Positions 1-10,394 of a stretch of DNA of 64,000 nucleotides are shown piece by piece; within the stretch, counting starts at the first letter, position 1, and each line of letters opens with the position of its first letter. The notes below the pieces were generated by a model that saw only the letters and a list, made by a program, of their open reading frames with translations, was not told the origin of the DNA and searched no databases. This stretch comes from CAYOYK01 sp964408185. Its GTDB lineage: Bacteria; Bacillota; Clostridia; Christensenellales; Aristaeellaceae. Where the stretch lies: assembly GCA_964408185.1 (NCBI GenBank), contig CAYOYK010000009.1:7118-71117 (forward strand), in the 5' to 3' direction. The position numbers and the translations under genes are program-made.

Positions 1-826
1 ACACGCAGTCCTCGCAATCCGCAAAGGAAAAGCCGACCAGCATTTTGATCAGCAGAGCCTCCTGCACCTGATTGCGCACCACGCTTTCCTCCACGCGCAG
101 CATGGCGCACGCGCGGGAGACAAGCTCCTCGCGCGGGAGGTAGGTATGGCCCGCGCCGTTCGCCGCCTCGTTGAGCAGATAGTACAGCGCGGAGCGGATA
201 CGGTACTCACTCTGCGGGTCGATCCCCATGGACAGCGCGATGCGATCGGCGGTGAGGAAGCCCACGCCGTCGATATCCGTCACAAGGCGATAGGGGTTTT
301 GCTTGATGAGCTCCTGCGTCAGCTCGCCGTAATACTTGGCGATCTTCATCGCCAGATTGGGGCTGATGCCGTAGTTTTGCAGGAACACCAGCGTGCGGCG
401 CGCGGCGGTCTGCTCGCGGTAGCTCTCGATAATCATCTCGGCCTTTTTGGGGCCGATGCCGGGGATCTCGGTGATGCGGTGCGGGGTCTCATCCAGCACG
501 GCGAGGGTCTCCTCGCCGAAATGCCGCACGATCAGCTTGGCGGTGCTGGGCCCCACGCCGCGGATCAGCCCGGAGCCAAGGTATTTTTCCACGCCGCTCA
601 GCCCGGAGGGAGGCTTGATCTCGCAAACCTTGGCGTTGAACTGCCTGCCGTACACCGGGTGCTCCGTCCAGTCGCCCTCCAAGCGGACGCTCTCCCCCGC
701 GCTCAGCTCCGGCAGCACGCCCACTACGGTCTCCTGCCGACGGCCTTGCAGCACGCGCAGGACGGAGTAGCCGTTCTCATCGTTGCGGAAGGTGGTCTCC
801 TGCACGGTCGCGGTCATTTCCTCCAT
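1..826 (-). CDS. recD2: RecD2-type DNA helicase, N-terminal part (cut by window edge)
   Basis: This is the first 275 codons of a RecD/TraA-family superfamily 1 helicase; the rest lies beyond the left edge. The translation starts MEEMTATVQETTF and continues through the N-terminal OB-like domain usual in RecD2. Between about residues 70 and 200 it has helix-hairpin-helix motifs (GVGPSTAKLI, IPGIGPKKAEMI, DGVGFLTADRIAL). The Walker motifs are not in the window. The start at 826 has an AAGGAAGG ribosome site 7 nt upstream; an in-frame ATG at 817 is a less likely alternative. RecD2 proteins are 5'-3' helicases that act in repair and recombination without RecBC. The family call is firm from the N-terminal domain order, but the missing motor domain cannot be checked here. 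Confidence 0.85.
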   Translation of the reverse strand, partial: MEEMTATVQETTFRNDENGYSVLRVLQGRRQETVVGVLPELSAGESVRLEGDWTEHPVYGRQFNAKVCEIKPPSGLSGVEKYLGSGLIRGVGPSTAKLIVRHFGEETLAVLDETPHRITEIPGIGPKKAEMIIESYREQTAARRTLVFLQNYGISPNLAMKIAKYYGELTQELIKQNPYRLVTDIDGVGFLTADRIALSMGIDPQSEYRIRSALYYLLNEAANGAGHTYLPREELVSRACAMLRVEESVVRNQVQEALLIKMLVGFSFADCEDCV

Positions 827-860
827 CAGCGCGCCTTCCTTCCACTGGATTCTTAGGGCG

Positions 861-869
861 ATTATACCA
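861..869 (-). promoter_or_regulatory. Extended -10 promoter of recD2
   Basis: Read on the minus strand, TGG precedes a perfect TATAAT about 35 nt upstream of the recD2 start. No good -35 hexamer is visible at 17 bp, so this would be an extended -10 promoter. Confidence 0.5.
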
Positions 870-944
870 TAATCCGCCGCGCTTGGGTAGCCTGTACGGG
901 ATGGGAGAGAATCGGGCAAATTGTTCGCTTGACGGCAATACCGC

Positions 945-973
945 TTGCAATTGGAAGCGTTTGGGTGTATACT
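945..973 (+). promoter_or_regulatory. Sigma-A promoter of the HPr-like gene
   Basis: TTGCAA (945-950), a 17-bp spacer and TATACT (968-973) lie 30 nt upstream of the start codon. Confidence 0.75.
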
Positions 974-1002
974 GTCTCCGTACCAAGAAAGGGGGCTTCC
1001 GT

Positions 1003-1230
1003 ATGAAGTCTATTAACATCAAGCTGAGCCTGGCCGAGAACGTCAAGTCGTTCGTCAACATCGTGAATCGCTACCCCTACGATGTCGATCTTCGCGCGGG
1101 CCGTCACGTGGTGGACGCCAAGTCGATCCTGGGCATCTTCAGCCTCGACCTGAGCAAGCCCATCACCATGGAGATCTACGCCGACAGCTGCGACGATCTT
1201 CTGAGCGATATCAAGCCCTTCGTGGCGTAA
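1003..1230 (+). CDS. HPr/Crh-like protein lacking the phosphocarrier histidine
   Basis: This 75-residue protein has the length and fold pattern of the PTS phosphocarrier HPr. The regulatory serine region is conserved (AKSILGIFSL, Ser41 matching Ser46 of HPr/Crh). The segment that should carry the active-site histidine (G-x-H-A-R-P in HPr) reads ENVKSFVN, with no histidine. It therefore cannot act as a normal His phosphocarrier and resembles Crh, which keeps only the HPr-kinase serine site. The start is ATG 1003, 7 nt after AAGAAAGGGGG; an upstream in-frame extension has no ribosome site. It is monocistronic, with its own promoter and a strong terminator. A role in carbon catabolite control or as a sensory HPr paralogue is inferred. 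Confidence 0.75.
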   Translation: MKSINIKLSLAENVKSFVNIVNRYPYDVDLRAGRHVVDAKSILGIFSLDLSKPITMEIYADSCDDLLSDIKPFVA

Positions 1231-1290
1231 TATCGCCGCCTGCCGCAAGGCAGGCGCACAGGCACAGCAAAAACGCGCAGAGCGCGTACG

Positions 1291-1316
1291 GAGCAAGGAA
1301 ATTCCTTGCTCTTTTT
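1291..1316 (+). terminator. Rho-independent terminator after the HPr-like gene
   Basis: GAGCAAGGAA and TTCCTTGCTC form a near-perfect hairpin followed by five T residues. Confidence 0.8.
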
Positions 1317-1360
1317 GGAATTGCAGGATTTCGCGCCGAGAATCCAGAAGGGAGGCTCCT

Positions 1361-2152
1361 ATGGCGATACAATCCCCCCGACGCAACGTAAGCGAGGCGG
1401 AGCGCAAACTGCTGATCCTCCATCTGCTGCAGGCGCTGGAGCCCTCCGCCGCCGAGCCGCTGTGGCAGTTTGCCTCCGGCTGGGCCCTCACGGACGATTA
1501 TTTTGCCTTCCGGCTGACGCTGCACGAGCTTACCGAGGGCGGGCAAATCGCCGCCGGGTCGCACGCCATGGCCGGGCAGCTTTACGTGACGGACGCGGGC
1601 CGCGAGTCCCTGCGGCTGTTTGGCGACAGGCTCCCCGCCAGCATGCGGCGCACCATCGCCGCCCACGCGGAGGCCTTCAAGAGCCAGCAGCTGCACCGTC
1701 GGCAGGTGAGCGCGATCTACGAGAGCGCCGAGCGCGGGGACTACGCGCTGCTGCTGCGCCTCACGGAGGGCGAGGTGAGCACGCTGCGTCTGCGCGTGCG
1801 CACCAAGCACCGCGCCGTAGCGCGGGACTGCCAGCAGCGCTTTGGCGCGGCAGCCTCCGCGGTGCTGCAAATGTTCTACGCGCCGCCGACGCCCGCGCGG
1901 CCCGACGCGCCGTCCGGCCCGGACGCAAGCGCCGCCGCCCTCCCGCCGGACGAGCGCTTCGCGGTGGAGGCCCTGAGCGCCACGGAATACTTAGCGCATT
2001 GCCGCTTTCCCCCGGCGGACGGCGCGGAGATCGAGCTGTGGCTGCTGTTTCCTACGGCGGAGAGCGCGACGGCCTTTGCGGAGGCGGCACGCGCGCGCCA
2101 GCAGGAGATCGCCGCGGCGCTTCTGCGCACGCTGCGGACAGGGAAAGCATAA
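1361..2152 (+). CDS. DUF4364 family protein (predicted winged-helix regulator)
   Basis: The 263-residue protein matches the pattern of DUF4364, a Firmicutes family with an N-terminal winged helix. Residues 8-100 read as helix-turn-helix plus wing (LLILHLLQALEP, then FRLTLHELTEGGQIAAG, then LYVTDAGRESLRLF). They are followed by an alpha/beta region and a Pro/Ala-rich stretch near residues 175-195. The start is the ATG after GAAGGGAGGCTCCT. The function in this family is not established; DNA binding is inferred from the fold. The gene stands alone after the HPr terminator, and no operator is obvious. The longer overlapping frame on the same strand is a shadow. Confidence 0.7.
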   Translation: MAIQSPRRNVSEAERKLLILHLLQALEPSAAEPLWQFASGWALTDDYFAFRLTLHELTEGGQIAAGSHAMAGQLYVTDAGRESLRLFGDRLPASMRRTIAAHAEAFKSQQLHRRQVSAIYESAERGDYALLLRLTEGEVSTLRLRVRTKHRAVARDCQQRFGAAASAVLQMFYAPPTPARPDAPSGPDASAAALPPDERFAVEALSATEYLAHCRFPPADGAEIELWLLFPTAESATAFAEAARARQQEIAAALLRTLRTGKA

Positions 2153-2195
2153 CGCCGCCAGCGAGCATCCCCGCGCATTCTATTGATAGAACCAA

Positions 2196-2230
2196 GGCCG
2201 CGCCTTTGCGAAGAAGCGCGGCCCTTTCTT
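2196..2230. terminator. Hairpin between convergent genes, probable terminator
   Basis: GGCCGCGC (2196-2203) pairs with GCGCGGCC (2216-2223) between the convergent genes ending at 2152 and 2263. The T-rich tails are weak on both sides. Confidence 0.5.
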
Positions 2231-2262
2231 TGCCCCAAAAACGGAAGTCCCGCCCCGCGCCG

Positions 2263-2748
2263 CTACCCCAGCCAGTCGCAGTAACGGCTTACGGGATACA
2301 GCGTTTTGATCATCCGCGCAAGGAAAACGCGCTCCTCCGGCTTCATAAATTCCGGGTAGCGCTGGTAGAGCACACGCATGGCGTTGAGGCTCTCCACATG
2401 CAGCGAATAGTCGTTGATCTTTAGGTAGTTGGCCGAAAACGGCGTAAGGCAATCAAAAAGCACGCCCATCAGATCGTCGGTCAGCCAGCCGATATCCCGC
2501 AGGTTGAGGCGGCGAGTGCGGTAGTCCGGCAGCACGACGCGCATGCTGCCGCGCGTCAGGCGGCTCATGCCGGTCAGCACGTAGCGCTCCAGCTGCGTGT
2601 GCAGCTCCTCCAGCGTTTGGCGGTAGGGAGCAAAATCGGCCAGCAGCTGTGCCGCGCCGCGCGCGAAGCTGTTGGACGAAAGAAAAAGCGCGCCGACCCA
2701 CGGGCGAAGCACGCGCTCCACGTCCCCTTGGGTGATGGGAACCGCCAT
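2263..2748 (-). CDS. Hypothetical protein next to the dnaA region
   Basis: I do not recognise this 161-residue protein. It has no signal peptide or clear membrane segment and is largely helical by composition. Arg/Asp-rich stretches include MRVVLPDYRTRRLNLRDIGW near the middle and MRVLYQRYPEFMKPEERVF near the end. The ATG at 2748 has a GGGGGAG ribosome site 7 nt upstream, and the coding frame shows the local GC-rich third-position bias, so it is probably real. It is transcribed away from the dnaA upstream region, so its promoter must lie inside the AT-rich origin-like stretch. Confidence 0.6.
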   Translation of the reverse strand: MAVPITQGDVERVLRPWVGALFLSSNSFARGAAQLLADFAPYRQTLEELHTQLERYVLTGMSRLTRGSMRVVLPDYRTRRLNLRDIGWLTDDLMGVLFDCLTPFSANYLKINDYSLHVESLNAMRVLYQRYPEFMKPEERVFLARMIKTLYPVSRYCDWLG

Positions 2749-2761
2749 GCCCGCTCCCCCT

Positions 2762-3178
2762 CCCGCACAATTTGCTAATTGTTTTCTTTTCTACGGGAAA
2801 CGCCGAATATCCTTGTTTTCCGCAAAGAAAGAATCGAAGCGGTATGAATATTATGCGTATATTTAGCTTATATATGTAATCTTATACATTTTGAAATTGT
2901 CAATCCCGTTTTCTTGTGGTCGAACACGAGCGGCACACCATGGGTTGTGGAAAAGGCATTTGACGCGGCGCGAGTTATTCACAATCGTCTTGACACGGGA
3001 CGCTTGCCAAAACCGCGTGGTTCTGTTATGATAATCTCCGGCGCGCTTTCCGGAGAGAGCAGTTTTCCACAGGGCAGGCGCGTAGGCCCCGACATCCGGC
3101 GGTTGGGACGCTGCGGGATCTCATTATGAATATTATACAAATCTTGGTCATTTTTGTTACGAAAGGGTTGTCGTTGCC
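2762..3178. other. Candidate oriC / dnaA regulatory region
   Basis: This 430-bp gene-free stretch is far more AT-rich than its surroundings, especially about 2800-2905, which could be an unwinding element. It contains DnaA-box-like 9-mers: TTTTCCACA on the minus strand at 2946-2954, TTATTCACA at 2975-2983 and TTTTCCACA at 3063-3071, each one mismatch from TTATCCACA. The dnaA promoter lies among them. Proof that this is the replication origin would need skew or marker-frequency data; autoregulation of dnaA alone would also explain the boxes. Confidence 0.6.
3004..3032 (+). promoter_or_regulatory. Promoter of dnaA
   Basis: TTGCCA (3004-3009), 17 bp, then TATGAT (3027-3032) preceded by TGT (extended -10). 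It lies between DnaA-box-like sites, consistent with DnaA autoregulation. Confidence 0.6.
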
Positions 3179-4507
3179 TTGCTGAATGCGGAAGATCTGT
3201 GGAGCAGCGCGTGTAAGCGCCTAAAGGAAGAAATGAACTCCACCTCCTACGACACCTGGATTTCCACCGCGCTGAAGCCCTATGCCGTCATCGAGAATTG
3301 CCTGCTGCTGGAGTGCGTCAACGAACTGATGAAGGAAATCGGCGTCAACCGCTACATGAACCAGATCCAGAACGCGGTATCGCAATCGGCGGGCCGCGCG
3401 CTGACGGTAGAGGTGTACAGCCACGACGCGCTTCTGTCGCGCGTCAACGAGCTGGAGGCCCGCCGCACCGACGACAACGTGGGCATGCTCAACCCCAAGT
3501 ATACGTTCGACACATTTGTGGTAGGCACCAGCAATCGCTTTGCGCACGCGGTGTCCCTTGCCGTGGCCGAGGTGCCCGCCAAGGCGTACAACCCGCTGTT
3601 CATCTACGGCGGCGTGGGCCTTGGCAAAACCCACCTCATGCACGCCATCGGCCACTACGCGCACGAGCTCTTTCCGGAAATGAAGCTGCTGTACATCACC
3701 AGCGAGGATTTTACCAACCAGCTCGTCCGCGCGCTGCAAACCAACAAAATGCCCGATTTCCGCGAGCGCTTTCGCAACGTGGACATCCTGATGGTGGACG
3801 ACATCCAATTTATCGCGGGCAAGACCAGCACGGAGGAGGAGTTCTTCCACACATTCAACCACCTGCGGGACGCCGGCAAGCAGATCGTCATGACCAGCGA
3901 TAAGCCGCCCAAGGACATCGACAACTTGGAGGAACGCCTGTGCAGCCGCTTTGAGGGCGGCCTGATCGCCGATATCCAGCGCCCGGATTACGAGACGCGT
4001 CTGGCCATTCTGCGCAAGAAGGCCGAGTTTGAGCGCCTCGTCGTCGGCGACGACATCCTGACGCTCATCGCCGAGAAAATCGATACCAACGTCCGCGAGC
4101 TGGAGGGCTCCCTGACGCGCCTGACGGCGTACTCGTCGCTGACGGGCCGCCCCATCGACATGCAGCTGGCCCGCGAGGCCCTGCGCGAGCTGTTCAGCCA
4201 CGCGGAGAGCCGCCGCATCACCTGCGAGACCATCCAAGAGGCCGTGGCGACCTACTACGGCATCACGGTCGAGGATCTGAAAAGCCCGCGGCGCAATCAC
4301 GAGATCACCGTGCCGCGCCAGATCGCCATGTACCTGACCCGCGAAATGATGCCCCTGAGCCTGACCAAGATCGGCGACGCGTTTGGCGGACGCCATTACA
4401 CGACTGTGATGTCCTCCATCGACAAGGTGGACGAGTCCATCAAGCAGTCGCCCAGCCTGACCGGGCTGCTGGACGATATCCGGCGGATTTTGCGGGACGG
4501 AAAGTAA
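3179..4507 (+). CDS. dnaA: Chromosomal replication initiator DnaA
   Basis: The 442-residue protein has the full DnaA layout. Domain I covers about residues 1-80 and domain II is short. The AAA+ domain III has Walker A GGVGLGKTH (about 143-152) and Walker B ILMVDDIQF. The domain IV helix-turn-helix ends in the DnaA signature GGRHYTTVMSS. DnaA-ATP binds DnaA boxes, opens oriC and loads the helicase. The start is TTG 3179, 11 nt after GAAAGGG; no better in-frame start exists. Neither dnaN nor rpmH flanks it, which is unusual for Firmicutes, where dnaA-dnaN is normally kept together. An intergenic repeat lies just downstream. Confidence 0.98.
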   Translation: MLNAEDLWSSACKRLKEEMNSTSYDTWISTALKPYAVIENCLLLECVNELMKEIGVNRYMNQIQNAVSQSAGRALTVEVYSHDALLSRVNELEARRTDDNVGMLNPKYTFDTFVVGTSNRFAHAVSLAVAEVPAKAYNPLFIYGGVGLGKTHLMHAIGHYAHELFPEMKLLYITSEDFTNQLVRALQTNKMPDFRERFRNVDILMVDDIQFIAGKTSTEEEFFHTFNHLRDAGKQIVMTSDKPPKDIDNLEERLCSRFEGGLIADIQRPDYETRLAILRKKAEFERLVVGDDILTLIAEKIDTNVRELEGSLTRLTAYSSLTGRPIDMQLAREALRELFSHAESRRITCETIQEAVATYYGITVEDLKSPRRNHEITVPRQIAMYLTREMMPLSLTKIGDAFGGRHYTTVMSSIDKVDESIKQSPSLTGLLDDIRRILRDGK

Positions 4508-4614
4508 GCCGAGAAAAGCACGAGGCTGCGCGCGCCTCGCTTCAGCCCGCCAAGGAGCCGGATCAGGCGGCGGCGAAAGGGCTTTGCGGCAAACCGGACA
4601 GGGCCGATCGCCCT

Positions 4615-4685
4615 CCGCCGGCCGAATCGGCTGCGGGTGAACAGCGCAAGCCTCATAAAGGGACGCAGCCGCTTTGCTGACACGC
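4615..4685 (+). repeat. Copy A of a dispersed intergenic repeat
   Basis: This 71-nt segment aligns at roughly 75% identity with 53678-53750. Both share CGCAGCCGCTTT followed by TGACACGC and an upstream CCGCCGNCCGAA block. Both sit in gene-free spacers and lead into a GC-rich hairpin. It occupies part of the 303-bp gap between dnaA and the DUF362 gene; the rest of the gap shows no coding signal. Confidence 0.6.
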
Positions 4686-4688
4686 GGA

Positions 4689-4713
4689 GAGGGCCGGGCG
4701 TCCCTCCTTTTTT
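4689..4713 (+). terminator. Possible terminator downstream of dnaA
   Basis: GAGGG (4689-4693) pairs with CCCTC (4702-4706), then CTTTTTT. The stem is short. It is placed at the end of the dispersed repeat. Confidence 0.4.
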
Positions 4714-4735
4714 GCGCTTGGAACGCATTTCCGTA

Positions 4736-4764
4736 TTGCTCTATTCCCGCGGCTATGGTAGAAT
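4736..4764 (+). promoter_or_regulatory. Promoter of the DUF362-uvrA operon
   Basis: TTGCTC (4736-4741), 17 bp and TAGAAT (4759-4764) preceded by TGG. Confidence 0.6.
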
Positions 4765-4810
4765 GATAGGTGAACATTTGTTTGCTATTTATTTGAAGGA
4801 GGGCCTCCCT

Positions 4811-5926
4811 ATGTCCGCATCCAAGGTGTATTTTACCAGCTTCCGTACCGCGCCAGACCAGAGCCCGCTGGACAAGCTAAAGAACCTGATCGTGAAGGCC
4901 GGCATCAAGCAAATGCCGCTGGATGACAAGTTTGCCGCGATCAAGATCCATTTTGGCGAGCCCGGCAACCTCAGCTTCCTCCGCCCCAACTACGCGCGCG
5001 TCGTGGTGGATACGCTCAAGGAGATGGGCGCGCGGCCCTTCCTGACCGACTGCAACACGCTCTACCCCGGCATGCGCCGCAACGCGCTGGATCACATTGA
5101 GGCCGCATACCAGAACGGCTTCTCGCCGATGCAGGTCGGCTGTCAGGTGATCATCGCGGACGGGCTGGTCGGCAACGATCACGTCAGCGTGCCCATCAAG
5201 GGCGAGTACCTCGACCACGCGCTCATCGGCCGCGCCGTCATGGACGCGGACGCGATCATCAGCCTGACGCACTTTAAGGGCCACGAGCTCACCGGCATCG
5301 GCGGGGCGCTGAAGAACATCGGCATGGGGCTTGGCTCCACCGCCGGCAAGCGCGAGATGCACAACGACGGCAAGCCCACCGTGGACCCGAACGCCTGCGT
5401 CGGCTGCGGCATGTGCTTCAAGCAGTGCGGGCAGGGCGCCATCAGCTTTACCGGCGAGGGCAAGGGCCGCAAGGCGTATATCGATCACGACAAGTGCGCG
5501 GGCTGTGGGCGCTGCGTGGGCGCGTGCCGCAAGCAGGGCGCGATCGGCGGCGCGGACAGCGGCCCGGAGCTGTGCGCCTGCAAGATCAGCGAGTACGCGC
5601 TGGCCGTGCTGCAGGACAGGCCGCACTTCCATATCAGCCTGGTCATGGACGTGAGCCCCCTGTGCGATTGCCACTCCGGCAACGACCTGCCCATTGTGCC
5701 CGATGTGGGCATGTTTGCCAGCTTTGACCCCGTGGCGCTGGATACCGCCTGCGCCGAGGCCTGCAACCGCATGCCCGCCACGCCCGGCTCTTGGCTGAGC
5801 GAGGTGGAGCACCCCACGGGCGATCATTTTCACGACATCGCTCCCATCACCAACTGGCGCGCGGGGCTGGAGCATGCCCAGAAGCTCGGCCTCGGCACCA
5901 TGGACTATCAATTGATCGAGGTGTAA
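4811..5926 (+). CDS. DUF362 domain protein with two 4Fe-4S centres
   Basis: The 371-residue protein has the DUF362 domain split around a two-cluster ferredoxin insert. CVGCGMCFKQC and CAGCGRCVGAC, each with a further Cys-Pro or Cys-rich ligand region, lie around residues 196-245. HFGEPGNLSFLRPNY and LTHFKGHELTGIGGALKN are typical of the family. DUF362 proteins are cytoplasmic iron-sulphur proteins of unknown reaction, presumably redox. The start is ATG 4811, 7 nt after AAGGAGGG; the longer upstream frame would run through the promoter. Only 3 nt separate it from uvrA, so the two are translated from one mRNA, which may mean nothing more than shared transcription. Confidence 0.85.
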   Translation: MSASKVYFTSFRTAPDQSPLDKLKNLIVKAGIKQMPLDDKFAAIKIHFGEPGNLSFLRPNYARVVVDTLKEMGARPFLTDCNTLYPGMRRNALDHIEAAYQNGFSPMQVGCQVIIADGLVGNDHVSVPIKGEYLDHALIGRAVMDADAIISLTHFKGHELTGIGGALKNIGMGLGSTAGKREMHNDGKPTVDPNACVGCGMCFKQCGQGAISFTGEGKGRKAYIDHDKCAGCGRCVGACRKQGAIGGADSGPELCACKISEYALAVLQDRPHFHISLVMDVSPLCDCHSGNDLPIVPDVGMFASFDPVALDTACAEACNRMPATPGSWLSEVEHPTGDHFHDIAPITNWRAGLEHAQKLGLGTMDYQLIEV

Positions 5927-5929
5927 TCC

Positions 5930-9043
<3,114 letters not shown>

Positions 9044-9090
9044 CTCGTCGCGCGTAAGCGCGCTCATATTCTGGGCAGGGGGGACCCGCC

Positions 9091-9957
9091 ATGCGCATTC
9101 TTGTTTTGGGAGGCACGCGCTTTTTTGGCAAGCACTTGGTGCGTGTTCTGCTTTCCCACGGCCATGATGTAACCCTTGCCACGCGCGGGCAAACGCCGGA
9201 TGAGTACGGCGACAGCGTGCGGCGCGTCCGCGTGGACCGCACGCTGCCCGGCGCGCTGCAGGACGTGCTGGGCGGGCAGCGCTACGATGTAATTTGCGAT
9301 AACATCGCGTATTGCTCCAACGATGTGCGCCGCCTGCTGGACGCGACGCGCTGCGGGCGGTACGTGCTCACCTCCTCCGCGGCGGTCTACCAGAGCCACG
9401 GCAGCATTGCGGAGGCCGACTTTGACCCGCTGGCCGTACCCGTGACGTGGGGCGACCGCGCGGCCTTTGCCTACGGCGAGGGCAAGCGGCAGGCCGAGCG
9501 CGCGCTGCGGCAGGCCTACCCCGACCAGCCCGCGGCGGCGGCGCGGTTTCCCTATGTGCTTGGCCCCGACGACTACACTCGGCGGCTGACCTTCTATGTG
9601 GAGCATATCCTTCGCGGGCAGCCGATCGACAGCGACGATTGGGACGTGCCGATGGCCTTTGTGCGTGCGGATGAGGCCGGGGCGTTTCTGGCGCATCTGG
9701 CGGAGAGCGATTTTGCGGGGGCCGTGAATGGCGCCAGCGAGCAAACGGCCTCCCTGCGCCAGATCTCCGACTATGTATGGCAGAAAACCGGTAAGCGCGC
9801 GGTGCTCAGCGATACGGGCGATCCCGCGCCCTACAACGGCGAGCAGCCGTACAGCATCAATGTGGAGCGCGCCCGGAGCATAGGCTTTACGTTTACGCCG
9901 CTGCGGGAATGGCTGTTTGCGCTGCTGGACGATCTGATCCGCGCGGCGCGCGGCTGA
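9091..9957 (+). CDS. NAD-dependent epimerase/dehydratase family protein (extended SDR)
   Basis: The 288-residue Rossmann-fold protein opens with the dinucleotide motif GGTRFFGK (residues 7-14). A TSSAAVY segment lies near 94-100 and the SDR catalytic pair Tyr128/Lys132 is in YGEGK. The substrate is unknown; relatives include nucleotide-sugar epimerases and reductases. ATG 9091 follows GCAGGGGGGACCCGCC. The gene is 47 nt after uvrA and may be co-transcribed. Its last codons (RAARG, stop) lie inside the first unit of the tandem repeat array that follows, so the repeat has replaced or defines the very 3' end. Confidence 0.8.
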   Translation: MRILVLGGTRFFGKHLVRVLLSHGHDVTLATRGQTPDEYGDSVRRVRVDRTLPGALQDVLGGQRYDVICDNIAYCSNDVRRLLDATRCGRYVLTSSAAVYQSHGSIAEADFDPLAVPVTWGDRAAFAYGEGKRQAERALRQAYPDQPAAAARFPYVLGPDDYTRRLTFYVEHILRGQPIDSDDWDVPMAFVRADEAGAFLAHLAESDFAGAVNGASEQTASLRQISDYVWQKTGKRAVLSDTGDPAPYNGEQPYSINVERARSIGFTFTPLREWLFALLDDLIRAARG

Positions 9958-10300
9958 CGCGGCCACAATCCAGATTTCCCGCCCTGGCAAGCAATCGCTG
10001 CCGGGGCTTTGCGATTTATGCGCTTCCGCACGACGTGCGGCTGACGCGGCCTCCTTCGGCATTTCACCCCCAGCAAGCAATTGCTGCCGGGGCTTTGCGT
10101 TCTGCGCGTTTCCGTGCCGCGCGGCGCGCGGCTGACGCGGCCTCCTTCGGCATTTCACCCCCGGCAAGCAATCACTGCCGGGGCTTTGCGTTCTGCGCGT
10201 TTCCGCGCCGCGCGGCTGACGCGGCCTCCTTCGGCATTTCCTACCCGGCAAGCAATCGCTGCCGGGGCTTTGCGTTCTGCGCGTTTCCGTGCGGCCGCGG
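9951..10300 (+). repeat. Four tandem ~87-bp repeats with hairpins
   Basis: Units beginning CGGCTGACGCGG start at 9951, 10038, 10129 and 10213 (periods 87, 91 and 84 bp). Each holds CTCCTTCGGCATTTC (diverged in the first copy), a CCGGCAAGC / GCTGCCGG hairpin, GGGCTTTGCG and TTCTGCGCGTTTCCG. The first unit overlaps the stop codon of the upstream gene. The open frames through this 437-bp spacer come from the repeat and are not credible genes. Confidence 0.9.
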
Positions 10301-10317
10301 CTTCTCCCTCGAAACGC

Positions 10318-10348
10318 TTGACTTCAAGTTGACTTGAAGTGGTATGAT
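10318..10348 (+). promoter_or_regulatory. MerR-family type promoter/operator of the aldo-keto reductase
   Basis: TTGACT (10318-10323) and TATGAT (10343-10348) are separated by 19 bp instead of 17. The spacer is filled by a perfect inverted repeat: ACTTCAAGT, TG, ACTTGAAGT (10321-10340). An over-long spacer covered by a palindrome is the classic arrangement for MerR activators; this half-site resembles those of AdhR/NmlR-type aldehyde-stress regulators. No merR gene is in the window. Confidence 0.8.
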
Positions 10349-10394
10349 GAGTTTATCACCCGTACCATGGCGACCGCAATAAGGAGGAAACCGC

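Noticed and set aside
2990..2995. A perfect TTGACA as the dnaA -35
   Set aside because: It is 31 bp from the TATGAT -10; TTGCCA at 3004 has the right 17-bp spacing.
2990..3071. Calling this region a proven replication origin
   Set aside because: Only three imperfect DnaA boxes are visible and dnaA autoregulation would look the same; kept only as a candidate.
3126..3185. A 19-codon open frame (ATG 3126) overlapping the dnaA start, as a possible leader peptide
   Set aside because: No ribosome site and no regulatory motif; it looks like chance in an AT-rich leader.
9909..10337. Open frames of 80-140 codons across the tandem repeats
   Set aside because: They arise from the repeated unit being stop-free in some frames; no ribosome site and no domain.
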